A DNA stretch of 64,000 nt. It comes from Pyrinomonadaceae bacterium. Its GTDB lineage: Bacteria > Acidobacteriota > Blastocatellia > Pyrinomonadales > Pyrinomonadaceae. The notes beneath the pieces were generated by a model, which saw nothing but the letters and a program-made list of their open reading frames with translations, was not told the DNA's origin and did no database searches. How positions within the stretch are numbered: the first letter of the stretch is position 1; each line of letters begins with the position of its first letter. Shown in pieces: positions 51,779 through 60,578 of the stretch. The DNA is taken from NCBI GenBank assembly GCA_014380365.1, contig JACMJZ010000029.1, forward strand, positions 543,378-607,377, written 5' to 3'. Made by a program: the position numbers and the translations under genes.

Positions 51779-54370
51779 CTAGCGGAAGCGTTGGCCTATT
51801 TGCTCGGTGCCGAAAGTCCCTATTCCGTTGAGACGGAAACTGAAGACCATGGCATTCTCCTGCCGCACGCCGATGTTGAAACTGGATCGTTGTGCGGTAA
51901 CCGCGCAGCAGTCCCAACTGTAGCCGACCGTAACTGTCGAGTTAATCAGAGAGCTATTGGTCCGCCCGGGTCGCGTCTGAAAGTCGAAGAAGAAAGAAGC
52001 GCCGCCGAAGAGTCCGCGGTCGCGGTTGCCCAAAAAGATTGCCGGACTCCATTGCGAACCACGCAACGTCCCCGGCTCCTTTCCGCGCGCGTCGGCGTAT
52101 TGAGCCAGGCCCGGAACCAATTCAACTGCGCGCGTGTAGTAGAAACTCTGAAACGCTTCCACCAGCGGTCGCTTGATGCCAAACGTCGCGGAGAGAGCGC
52201 GGACACCGCCGCCGCGCGTGTCGAGGTCGGTGCGCAAGTCGACAAAAAGATCCGCGCGCGGACGGTAGCGTCCCTCAATGTTCAGCGGCGAAAAGCGCCG
52301 GGGAACGCCGCCGTAGCTAAACCCCGACAGGGTGTTGATTGGGTAAAACTGATTGCGCCGTCCCGGTATCAAAGCGCCGCCGAAAAACCGATCGAAGAAA
52401 AACTTTCCGCGCACCGTGATGGTCAACGCTTCATAGGGCTGGGTGGAGGTTGGGACCTTCTGTCCAGTTCGAGTCGCCTTTACCGCCGCGCTGCTGACGT
52501 TCTCAGTTGAACGACGCGTGAAGAATCGATTCGTAATGCCAAACTCGATCTCATTCGTGTTAGCGATCGCATCGGTGTAATCAAACCTGATAATTCGATC
52601 AAGGTTATCAATACCCGCAATGCGACGGTAGGTGATGTAGGGCTCAATCAGGTGGCGGAAGAAAAACGCGCCGCCCCCGCGATGAAAATCCTTGGCCAGC
52701 GCCGGGGGCCTGACGTCGAGTTCAAACTCTCCATAACCTCTCGTCAGGTTGCGGCTCAGCACCGAGCGGTTCGCAGGGTCGAGCGAGTTTGAATAAAACG
52801 TGGCGCGCGCGCCGGCCGTCGCTGTAACTGACACGCCAAAAAAATAAAGCGGAATCTGCACGCGGGGATGAATATCAAGTCGCTGCACAATAGACGGCGA
52901 GATGATTGGATCGCTGCCAACCTCATTTCTAAAAGTCATCAGATCATCCACGGTTTCTTTACGGCTCAGGCCTCCAGCGCCGGCCTCAAAAGAAAAGTAG
53001 ATCGGAAAACTCTTGAAGAAATTTAGCGGCGAAGCGCGTTTCTCCAGCGTGATGCTGGGCAGCTCTCGAATGCGGACGCGGGAGTTTGGCAAAGACGTCA
53101 CCTGGGAGCGCGCGATGAGGTCGTAACTGTAATCGTTGTGGTCCTTGTTCACGAAAACCTGGGAACGCTCTTCCGGTGAGATCGCCTGTTGAATACTGTC
53201 TGAAAACTGCTGGCGGTAGGAGAGGTTTGAAGTCACATTCACGTCCGCCGCGGCGATGAACCCGTTGGGAAAATAGTGGACGCCGTCTACATAAAGACTC
53301 GAGCCGCCTTCATCGGGGTGGGTGGCGTCAATCTTGTTCCCCAATACTCGATCTTTAAAGATATAAAATCCGGCGTTGAAAAATGAACGTGAATTGGCGC
53401 GCGTGCGCAGGTCGGCGCCGAGGCCGATGCCGCGCCGGGTGTAAATATCGTTTCGCAACGTAACGTCGGCGGACCGGCCGAGCGTCTGGTAGTAACCGTT
53501 TGACTGCCGGTAACCCTTGGGCCCGGAACCGCCGAAGCTTGGTGTCAGAAAACCCGACGCGCGATCGCGCGGCTTGAGCGAAACTGAAGCGTAGGGAAGA
53601 TAAAAAACCGGGATGCCCTTGACGCGCAGGTTTGGGGAATAGATGCGGACCCGGTCGCCCGTCTTTATCTTTGCGCGCTTCGTATGAAAGCTCCACTTGG
53701 GCACGTCTTCATCGCAAGCGGTGATCTGAGCGTTGGTTGCAATGATCGTATCCAGGCTGATGCGCTCAATTCTATCGGCGGTGAAATAGATTCGGGTCCC
53801 ATCCTGCGACTGGTTGGTAAAGCCGGTGGAGTTTAGAAAAAATCCTGTCTTGCTCCGGTAGTTCCATTCAGCACGCGAACCCGTGATCCTCTGCTGGTCA
53901 CCCTGATCGAATACGACGTTGCCTTCCGCGATTACTTTGTTTGTAGCTTCGTAGAGTGTGAGCTTGTCAGCTTGTAGGCGGTAAGTCCCGATGCGTGCGT
54001 CGACGTTTCCTTCGTAGACAAAGACGCGCGCTTTCTCGGGGCCGGAAACTGTTTGCGTGCCCGAATCCACTTTAATGGTGTCGCCTGCGTCGATGCCGTC
54101 GCCCTGCTTCACCGGTAGTCGCGGCCTGATGGGTTGATCTTGAGTTAGGGGATTAACGTTTGGCGTGTCGGTCATGGGGTTGGTGACCTTGCGATCGACA
54201 GGGTTGGTCTGTTGCGCTACCACCGTCGCGGAAGCAACACCTAAAAGTGCGCTCGCAATGGCGGACAGAACAATTGTGGAAATGCCGTCTCTGAGAAAAG
54301 CAAAACGCAAAAGCGAGTGAAGACCTCCACGGCCGGTGTCCGAACAGATCAACTTCAGCAGCCAGCGCAT
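51779..54370 (-). CDS. lptD: LPS-assembly outer-membrane protein LptD
   Basis: 863 residues. After a signal sequence (ISTIVLSAIASALLGVASAT) comes an OstA/LptA-like jellyroll (about 100-220): VFVYEGNVDARIGTYRLQAD, KLTLYEATNKVIAEGNVVFD, then IFYLPYAS-like GIPVFYLPYASVSLKPRDRA SGFL, the LptD signature. The remaining 600 residues are a beta-barrel with many aromatic-rich strands. It inserts LPS into the outer leaflet together with LptE. It is divergent from lpxB, which fits an LPS locus and shows that the organism makes lipid A. Confidence 0.92.
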   Translation of the reverse strand: MRWLLKLICSDTGRGGLHSLLRFAFLRDGISTIVLSAIASALLGVASATVVAQQTNPVDRKVTNPMTDTPNVNPLTQDQPIRPRLPVKQGDGIDAGDTIKVDSGTQTVSGPEKARVFVYEGNVDARIGTYRLQADKLTLYEATNKVIAEGNVVFDQGDQQRITGSRAEWNYRSKTGFFLNSTGFTNQSQDGTRIYFTADRIERISLDTIIATNAQITACDEDVPKWSFHTKRAKIKTGDRVRIYSPNLRVKGIPVFYLPYASVSLKPRDRASGFLTPSFGGSGPKGYRQSNGYYQTLGRSADVTLRNDIYTRRGIGLGADLRTRANSRSFFNAGFYIFKDRVLGNKIDATHPDEGGSSLYVDGVHYFPNGFIAAADVNVTSNLSYRQQFSDSIQQAISPEERSQVFVNKDHNDYSYDLIARSQVTSLPNSRVRIRELPSITLEKRASPLNFFKSFPIYFSFEAGAGGLSRKETVDDLMTFRNEVGSDPIISPSIVQRLDIHPRVQIPLYFFGVSVTATAGARATFYSNSLDPANRSVLSRNLTRGYGEFELDVRPPALAKDFHRGGGAFFFRHLIEPYITYRRIAGIDNLDRIIRFDYTDAIANTNEIEFGITNRFFTRRSTENVSSAAVKATRTGQKVPTSTQPYEALTITVRGKFFFDRFFGGALIPGRRNQFYPINTLSGFSYGGVPRRFSPLNIEGRYRPRADLFVDLRTDLDTRGGGVRALSATFGIKRPLVEAFQSFYYTRAVELVPGLAQYADARGKEPGTLRGSQWSPAIFLGNRDRGLFGGASFFFDFQTRPGRTNSSLINSTVTVGYSWDCCAVTAQRSSFNIGVRQENAMVFSFRLNGIGTFGTEQIGQRFR

Positions 54371-54453
54371 CTGACGTGTAGAACGTGAGGGATGCTAACA
54401 CGAAAAAGCGGGCAGTGAGCACTGGGCAAGGCTGGGAGCGCAGGCACATTAGG

Positions 54454-54574
54454 CTGGGAGCGCAGGCATCCTGCCTGCAATGAGCGCCGACAGGCGCGAA
54501 CCGTCCGTGACCCAATAAGTTTTCGGCGTGGCAAAGCCAACGCCTTATTGCAGGCAAGATGCCTGCGCTCCCAG
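54454..54574. repeat. Inverted repeat in the lptD-lpxB spacer
   Basis: Arms CTGGGAGCGCAGGCATCCTG.. (54454-54481) and ..AGATGCCTGCGCTCCCAG (54547-54574) match inversely at 27 of 28 positions. An extra CTGGGAGCGCAGGC lies at 54432-54445 and the same word (inverse) at 7645-7658. The centre has a smaller AATAAG...CTTATT hairpin. The right arm ends 21 bases before the lpxB start. Confidence 0.8.
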
Positions 54575-54595
54575 GTTCACTGCTATCATGCGGCG

Positions 54596-55771
54596 ATGAA
54601 AACTTGTCGACTAATGATCGTGGCGGGCGAAGCTTCGGGCGATGCCCATGCCGCTGCTCTAGTCGATGCCTTGCGTAAAGCTCAACCGCAAACAAAGTTT
54701 GAATTCTTTGGCGCTACGGGACCATCGGCGAGGGCTGCGGGCGTTGAGCCAATTGTTCGTTCTGATGACCTCGCCATCCTGGGACTCCTGGAGATCGGAC
54801 GCGCGCTGCCAAAGTTTTGGAAGGCTTATAAACTACTGAAGCAGGCAGCGATTGAACGCCAGCCTGATGCGGTAATCCTGGTTGACTGGCCTGACTTCAA
54901 TTTGAAACTGGCGCGTGCGCTTCATCGTCGCGGCCTGAAAATTATTTACTACATCAGTCCACAGCTGTGGGCCTGGCGCTCCTATCGCGCACGCAACATT
55001 CAGCGCGACGTCGATCTGCTGCTTTCAATCCTTCCCTTCGAAAAGAGTTGGTACGCGGATCGTGGAATCGAGCATGTGGAGTACGTCGGCCATCCACTCG
55101 CTGGCGAAGTTCACGCGGTTTTAGATCGCGTGGAGTTTTGTCGTGAGATTAAACTCGATTCCAGGCTGCCTGTCGTTTCACTTCTCCCCGGCAGCCGTTG
55201 GAAGGAAGTGGAACGCATTCTGCCGCCGATGCTGGAAGCCGCCGCCCTAATTGCTGCCCGCCGCCCCGAGGTTCAGTTTGTTGTCGTGGTCGCGCCGAGC
55301 CGTACCTCGGAGGAGATTCGGGACATTGTGCGGACGCAACGCGCCGCGCCGCTTCCCTTGCCGTCGTGTCTGCATATCGTTGCCGGGCAATCCCGTGAAG
55401 CACTCGCGGCCTCCGACGTGGCGGCGATTGCGAGTGGCACCGCCACTCTTGAAGCCGCACTGCTCGGAACGCCGATGGTCGTCGTTTATAAGGAGTCGAC
55501 GATTAACTGGCACATCCTCGGCAGTTTGATATATGTAGAGCATTACGGTCTGGTCAATTTGATCGCAGGCGAACGGGCGGCGACGGAACTGATGCAGGAT
55601 GATTTAACCGGTGAGCGATTAGCCAACGAGTTGCTCTCGCTGCTTGATGAAAAGCGAAATCAGGATGCGCGAGCGCGCTTGCGCGACGTGACCGACGAAC
55701 TCGGCGAGGGCGGCGCCTCGGAACGGGCCGCTGAACATATCCTGGATGCTCTAGACGGCTGGAAACTGTAG
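54596..55771 (+). CDS. lpxB: Lipid-A-disaccharide synthase
   Basis: 391 residues from the ATG at 54596; the frame is open upstream through the inverted repeat, which is not coding. It joins UDP-2,3-diacylglucosamine and lipid X into the lipid A disaccharide. GT19 signatures: LMIVAGEASGDAHAAALVDA at the N-terminus, VDWPDFNLKLARAL, YYISPQLWAWRSYRARNI, VGHPLAGEV and SLLPGSRWKEVERILPPMLE, with SGTATLEAALLGTPMVVVYK near the C-terminus. It is convergent with lpxD, 32 bases apart. Confidence 0.95.
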   Translation: MKTCRLMIVAGEASGDAHAAALVDALRKAQPQTKFEFFGATGPSARAAGVEPIVRSDDLAILGLLEIGRALPKFWKAYKLLKQAAIERQPDAVILVDWPDFNLKLARALHRRGLKIIYYISPQLWAWRSYRARNIQRDVDLLLSILPFEKSWYADRGIEHVEYVGHPLAGEVHAVLDRVEFCREIKLDSRLPVVSLLPGSRWKEVERILPPMLEAAALIAARRPEVQFVVVVAPSRTSEEIRDIVRTQRAAPLPLPSCLHIVAGQSREALAASDVAAIASGTATLEAALLGTPMVVVYKESTINWHILGSLIYVEHYGLVNLIAGERAATELMQDDLTGERLANELLSLLDEKRNQDARARLRDVTDELGEGGASERAAEHILDALDGWKL

Positions 55772-55803
55772 AGCGTTGATTGGTACCGGGGCACTCCTAC
55801 CAG

Positions 55804-56883
55804 CTACGAATTGCGATTCTCCTTTTCCAACTCCTCTAATCGTTTTCTCAACTCCTTCAACTCTTCACGCATTTGCGGCAGACGACCGACATGCGCGTTC
55901 AGGCGTTTATACTCATCGAGCGGTTGAATCGGAATTCCCCACCAGACTCCGGGACGCACAATTTTCCCGGGCAGGACACCCGCCTTTGAACCAATCACCG
56001 CGCCACTCAGGACGCGTATGTGATCGCCGAACCCCACTTGCCCGCCAATCACCACATCGTCTTCAATCGTCACGCTGCCGCTGATGCCAGTTTGCGCGGC
56101 AATCACTACGCGCTCACCGATGTCGCAGTTGTGGCCCACGTGCACCAGATTATCGATCTTCGTTCCCCGTCCAATTCGCGTCTGGCCTAATGCCGCGCGA
56201 TCAACGCAGGTGTGCGCACCGAGTTCGACATCGTCTTCGATGAGCACGGTCCCGCGTTGGGGAAACTTGTGATGGGCGATGTCGTCACGCACGTAGCCAA
56301 ATCCATCTGCACCAATACAAACTCCGGCATGCAGGATCACTCGATCCCCGATCGTCACGTCGTCGTACAACACCACCCCCGGGTGAAGCACGCAGTCGTG
56401 GCCTACATTCACCCTATCGCCGACAAGAACGCCCGCTTCGATCTGCGTGCCCGCTCCGATTCGGCTGCGTTCTCCAATCGCCACGTGTGGGCCAACGAAA
56501 ACTGTCAGCTCCACGTCAGCGCTTTCCGCAATCACAGCGGAAGGATGGACAAAGGGCTCACGGCGTTTCTGTGGATGTAATCGGGCGGCTATTAGAGCGA
56601 ACGCGAGTTTCGGTTTTGGAACCTCGATCAACGCCGGGCCAAACTCTCGTTCTACTATCTGCTGCTTGAAGGATTCAACGAATTCCGGCGGAACGATCAG
56701 ACATGACGCCTGGCTGGACAATGCCGCCGCAATTAACTTCTCGCCATCGACATAAGCAATATCGCCCGGCCCTGCCGTGGCAAGATCAGCAACGCTATGC
56801 ACATGAATGCTGCCGTCGCCCAGCAATCGACCGGCTACATGCGTGGCTAGCTCAGCAATGGTCAGTAGTTTCGTCTCGGTCAT
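55804..56883 (-). CDS. lpxD: UDP-3-O-acylglucosamine N-acyltransferase
   Basis: 359 residues from the ATG at 56883. It adds the N-linked acyl chain in lipid A synthesis. An N-terminal uridine-binding domain (about 1-105; LATHVAGRLLGDGSIHVHSV) precedes a left-handed beta-helix of hexapeptides (HPSAVIAESADVELTVFVGP, IEAGVLVGDRVNVGHDCVLH) with the LpxD stretch GADGFGYV and the catalytic His in VHVGHNCDIGERVVIAAQTG. The C-terminus is a charged coiled coil (MREELKELRKRLEELEKENR). Confidence 0.94.
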   Translation of the reverse strand: MTETKLLTIAELATHVAGRLLGDGSIHVHSVADLATAGPGDIAYVDGEKLIAAALSSQASCLIVPPEFVESFKQQIVEREFGPALIEVPKPKLAFALIAARLHPQKRREPFVHPSAVIAESADVELTVFVGPHVAIGERSRIGAGTQIEAGVLVGDRVNVGHDCVLHPGVVLYDDVTIGDRVILHAGVCIGADGFGYVRDDIAHHKFPQRGTVLIEDDVELGAHTCVDRAALGQTRIGRGTKIDNLVHVGHNCDIGERVVIAAQTGISGSVTIEDDVVIGGQVGFGDHIRVLSGAVIGSKAGVLPGKIVRPGVWWGIPIQPLDEYKRLNAHVGRLPQMREELKELRKRLEELEKENRNS

Positions 56884-57346
56884 GGAATTAACACTCAAAA
56901 TCAGCAGATACGTTTTCCGTTCAACGGCCGTCCCGAACAGAGCCACGGGCGGGGCTGATATTACACTTTTTCCCCACTGGACGGGGAACCGTTAGACGTG
57001 GAATTGTGCTTTGCGGGTCTTTGCGAATCCTTTGCGTCCTTTGCGGTTAGGTTTCTCGCCTAACCGGATTTGAACGCAACGAACGCAAAGGATTCGCAAA
57101 GGAAGTTGATGGTAGCTGGCGTTAAACCGAGGGGCTGGTGCGCAAACTGGCGCTGTCGGACCACTTTCAGGGCCAGCCGCCTGGGCCGTTTTTCGCCTTG
57201 CCATGCCCTAACAGACCAACTATCATGACGCGGTTAAGAATTGCAGGCACTTCACCGTGCAAAATAAGCAGTTTATTTAGAATTATCCGTGTTTTTATTG
57301 AGGTTGGGCGCGCGCGACAACCGGGCATCGTCAGGAGAGAGTTTCA
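56884..57346. other. intergenic region ahead of the radical SAM gene
   Basis: Divergent spacer of 463 bases between lpxD and the radical SAM gene. It holds one CTTTGCG-type inverted pair (57009-57102). The part 57110-57340 contains no convincing gene; AT-rich sequence at 57255-57300 may hold the promoter of the radical SAM gene. Confidence 0.5.
57009..57102. repeat. CTTTGCG-type inverted repeat pair
   Basis: CTTTGCGAATCCTTTGCGT (from 57019) and ACGCAAAGGATTCGCAAAG (57083-57101) are perfect inverse complements; extra CTTTGCG words flank the left arm and an AACCTAA/TTAGG-like hairpin lies between. Confidence 0.8.
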
Positions 57347-59317
57347 TTGTTTAGCGATCAATTTCGTCGGGGAGAATCTGAGAAGGGCAAACTGGCCGGT
57401 GTAAAAGGCTCCAAGTTGCTCTCAAACCTTTCGGGGGTGGCCTGGAAGGCTTTTCAGTCAGTCAACAAACGCCTGCCCGAAGGCGAGTCCATCACTCCAA
57501 ATTGGGCTCCGGGAGCTCTGCTGAAATCATATGAACGGACCGCGCCGCCGCTCGGTTTTCCGCGCGAAACCGACAGCCTTTGTCCTACCTGCGTGAAGGA
57601 AGTCCGCAATGCCGTGATCTCCAAAGAGGTTGCGCTCGAGACATTGATGTACGACCACCCGGGCGAAATCAAGGCACAGATCGTTGAAGAGAACGGCCAG
57701 GTTGTGATGCGCAAAACTTGCCCCAAGCACGGCGAGTTTGTTGACGTGATGGCGACTGACCCGGCTTTCCTCGAACGCATTGAGTCGCTCTTCTTCGGAC
57801 GCGACTTCCGCGTGGCAGACGATGCCTCGGTCCATCACCACGGCACTTCAAATATCAAGTATGGACGCGGCGCAGTGTTGACGGTAGATCTTACCAACCG
57901 CTGCAACATGATGTGCAATCCGTGCTTCATGGACGCGAATCAGGTTGGTTACGTTCACGAGCCCACTTTCGAAGACACCAAAGCTATTCTCGATCGCGCC
58001 GTTTCTTTCAAGCCGAAGCGCCAGATAATCATTCTCTTCTCGGGCGGCGAGCCAACGCTTTCGCCGTATTACCTCGAAGCTGTCGCCTATGCGAAGAAGA
58101 TCGGTTTCTACCGAATTCTCGCCGCGACTAATGGCATTCGTTTCGCGGAAGACATTGAGTTTTGCAAAGCCGCTAAGGCTGCGGGACAACATGGCGTCTA
58201 CCTGCAGTTTGACGGCGTCAGCGAAGAGAAGAATAAGCACCGCGGCGTCGGTAACCTGTTTGACGTGAAGCAACAGGCAATTGAAAACCTCGCGAGCGTT
58301 GGGATCAAGGTGACGTTGGTTACGACCATCGTCAACACCATCAACAACGACGGCATCGGCGACATTGTTAAGTTCGCTGCACAAAATATCGACAAGGTCC
58401 AGACCATCGCGTTTCAACCGGTGTCGTTTACCGGCCGCGATGAAGACGTCTCCGACGCGGTGCGTATCAAGCAGCGTTACACGCTTGCGGGGATGACTCA
58501 CGATCTAAAAGCTCAAACTGAGGGCCAGCTTGAGCCGTTGCGCGACTGGTATCCGCTCTCGTCATACTCAGCCTTCACGAGCGTGATGGACATGCTGCAA
58601 GGCGCAGATGCGCCCTGGGGCTGGTCGTCGTGCAATTGCCATCCAAACTGCGGCATATTCTCGCTGATGGTCGTAAACCGTAAGACTGGTGAATTCAATT
58701 CACTGTTCGAGTTTTTCAACTACGAACAGTTTATGAAGGACGTGGCAGTGATCACCGACACTGCGCGCGGACATAAGCTTTCCTACGCGCAACTCGGCAT
58801 GGCTATTCTGCGCAACTTTAACGCGGAGCGCGCGCCCGAAGGATTTCCGATCTCTCAGATTCTGAATCTCTTTAAGCCTTCTTCGACAAATTCCAGCTCA
58901 GATCGAAACGATCGGATGAAAGCTGAAAAGGCCGAAGACCCGAACGACATTTGGCGCGTGCTATGCGTCGAGGGCATGTGGTTTCAGGATCTCTTCAACT
59001 ACGATTTCCGCCGCACCGAGATGTGCGTGATTCCTTACGGCACTCAGGAAGGGGAAATCTCCTTCTGCGCCTACAACACCGGTGTCGGTTGGCGTCAGAT
59101 TATCGAGAACATGCACAAGACCGCCGGTCTCGCCGAGTGGTACCAGGAAAATGAACGGCACGCAGTCTACGCCGCTGGTCACAATGTTCCCGGGATATCC
59201 AAGAAGCATTCGTTGAGCCTGCCAATTATTCAGGCAGTGCTCGCGGAAGACGCCGACGAGAAGCCTGTGATCGTCTCGCCTTATTTAATCGAGGAACGAG
59301 ACGAAGTAAGCGTTTAG
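57347..59317 (+). CDS. Radical SAM enzyme of the tetraether/membrane-spanning lipid synthase (Tes/Mss)-like group
   Basis: 656 residues from a TTG at 57347, supported by AGGAGA about seven bases upstream. The radical SAM cluster motif is CNMMCNPC (C186, C190, C193) after LTVDLTNR, followed by the SAM-binding LFSGGEPTLSPYYLE. In front lies a possible mononuclear metal site: CPTC (C79, C82) and CPKHGEF (C125, H128). Extra cysteines lie at C429, C431 and C435 (SCNCHPNCGIF) and near the C-terminus (LCVEGMWFQDLFNYDF, MCVIPYGTQEGEISFCAYN), enough for auxiliary clusters. The C-terminal pattern recalls archaeal tetraether synthase and its bacterial homologues, which join lipid tails; acidobacteria make iso-diabolic (membrane-spanning) lipids. 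Nearby lpx genes fit an envelope role. Radical SAM is certain; the lipid role is inferred. Confidence 0.75.
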   Translation: MFSDQFRRGESEKGKLAGVKGSKLLSNLSGVAWKAFQSVNKRLPEGESITPNWAPGALLKSYERTAPPLGFPRETDSLCPTCVKEVRNAVISKEVALETLMYDHPGEIKAQIVEENGQVVMRKTCPKHGEFVDVMATDPAFLERIESLFFGRDFRVADDASVHHHGTSNIKYGRGAVLTVDLTNRCNMMCNPCFMDANQVGYVHEPTFEDTKAILDRAVSFKPKRQIIILFSGGEPTLSPYYLEAVAYAKKIGFYRILAATNGIRFAEDIEFCKAAKAAGQHGVYLQFDGVSEEKNKHRGVGNLFDVKQQAIENLASVGIKVTLVTTIVNTINNDGIGDIVKFAAQNIDKVQTIAFQPVSFTGRDEDVSDAVRIKQRYTLAGMTHDLKAQTEGQLEPLRDWYPLSSYSAFTSVMDMLQGADAPWGWSSCNCHPNCGIFSLMVVNRKTGEFNSLFEFFNYEQFMKDVAVITDTARGHKLSYAQLGMAILRNFNAERAPEGFPISQILNLFKPSSTNSSSDRNDRMKAEKAEDPNDIWRVLCVEGMWFQDLFNYDFRRTEMCVIPYGTQEGEISFCAYNTGVGWRQIIENMHKTAGLAEWYQENERHAVYAAGHNVPGISKKHSLSLPIIQAVLAEDADEKPVIVSPYLIEERDEVSV

Positions 59318-59414
59318 TGCCACTCCCCGATAACCAATTGCCACGAGCATCCAAACCTCGCCGGAAAGGATGCTTTCGAGTACATAGTCTAAAATTCTAC
59401 CCCCGGAGATCGTC

Positions 59415-59897
59415 ATGAAAACACCTCTTGCTCTGTTACTCTGCTTATCGCTGTTTGCGGCCACTATCGTCGCTCAAGGAAACCAATTTAAGGTCCGTTA
59501 TGCAGGCGGCTCGATCGCCTCAACTGTGAAACCGGACGATTGGGGCAACACCATCACTGTTAACTCCGAGACGATCCTACTGAAGCTGAAGGATGGCCAG
59601 GAAATCAAAATCAATCCGAAGGAGGTCAAACTCATCACGCACGGTCGCAACGCCAGCCGCCGGATCGGGAAGTATGCGGCACTGGCTATTATCAGTCCGC
59701 TTTTCCTTCTTGGTATGTTGAAAAAGAATAAGCAGCATTTCATCGGCATCGCCACCGAAACTCCGGATGGAAAGAAGAATGGCTACAACTTGCAGTCGAA
59801 GAATGACCAGTATCGGGCTCTGATGACTGCGCTTGAGGGCGTAACCGGGCTAAAAGTCGAAGAGGAAGTAGAAGAGAAGAACAAGGACAAGAAGTAA
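59415..59897 (+). CDS. Secreted protein of unknown function
   Basis: 160 residues, GGAG eight bases before the ATG. Signal peptide MKTPLALLLCLSLFAATIVAQ. A small beta-rich domain follows (FKVRYAGGSIASTVKPDDWG, NTITVNSETILLKLKDGQEI), then a hydrophobic stretch (YAALAIISPLFLLGMLKK) that may be a membrane helix and a Lys/Glu-rich tail (VEEEVEEKNKDKK). The C-terminal half (KQHFIGIATETPDG, YRALMTALEGVTGLKV) resembles small PH-like or DUF-type envelope proteins, but I do not recognise the family. A terminator lies at 60032. Confidence 0.7.
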   Translation: MKTPLALLLCLSLFAATIVAQGNQFKVRYAGGSIASTVKPDDWGNTITVNSETILLKLKDGQEIKINPKEVKLITHGRNASRRIGKYAALAIISPLFLLGMLKKNKQHFIGIATETPDGKKNGYNLQSKNDQYRALMTALEGVTGLKVEEEVEEKNKDKK

Positions 59898-60031
59898 ACG
59901 CTCGTGGCAGGCTCTTCCATCCCAAGTCCCTGCCTGCGCTACTTCTTCCGCTGAAAGCTGGCGACTTGAAAAGGAAAATGACAACGGGGCGACGAAAGTC
60001 GCCTAGCCAGCAAAAGCTCCAACTCAACCGG

Positions 60032-60067
60032 AATGCGTGACGCTCATCGTCACGCATTTTTTTCTAA
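60032..60067 (+). terminator. Rho-independent terminator
   Basis: Perfect 11-bp stem AATGCGTGACG (60032-60042) / CGTCACGCATT (60048-60058), loop CTCAT, then an uninterrupted T-run. Confidence 0.9.
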
Positions 60068-60094
60068 ACGATGGGAACGAGGCGTAGGGCAGAA

Positions 60095-60424
60095 TTAAGC
60101 CGGAGGGCTAAATCCGATTTCTTTCTTAACTGCTTTGGGTAGCTGCTCGAGAATGGTTTGAAGAATAATCTTGGGTAGCTGAACAAGAGTCGCCTCGATA
60201 TTCGACAACCGTTCCTCGATCTTGTCGAATCGCGCCTCAGCCCTGCGCTGCCATTCCTCGGTGTTGTGCTGCCATACTTCGGTCCGGTGCTGCCAGTCCC
60301 GAAGCGCAAGACGCTCTTGATCGTTTCTGGCAATTTGTTCCACAAACGCTGCCTGATTTCGAATGAGCAGCGCCATCGCTTCCTCGAGGTGATTATTCCT
60401 GGCGATAGGTTTTCGGGCAGCCAT
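60095..60424 (-). CDS. Small coiled-coil protein, unknown function
   Basis: 109 residues from the ATG at 60424 (a TTG at 60430 is also possible). Nearly all is predicted helix: a basic start (MAARKPIARNNHLEEAMALL), then Gln/Glu/Arg-rich coiled coil with WQ repeats (LRDWQHRTEVWQHNTEEWQR, RAEARFDKIEERLSNIEATL). No signal peptide. Similar short coiled-coil proteins are common in cyanobacteria and acidobacteria without known function. No partner gene in operon. Confidence 0.6.
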   Translation of the reverse strand: MAARKPIARNNHLEEAMALLIRNQAAFVEQIARNDQERLALRDWQHRTEVWQHNTEEWQRRAEARFDKIEERLSNIEATLVQLPKIILQTILEQLPKAVKKEIGFSPPA

Positions 60425-60578
60425 TCTCAAGAGTCTATCATCCTTAAACTATCCCGTACCACGGCCCGTCACCACCTTCATATCCCAAGTTTTTACCAGT
60501 TTCCTTTCAAAAGATTCCGCTGGCATCGCGCTTGCACTTAGTCCCCGAAGTTAATTAATAAGATTTCGGAGTGATCAC

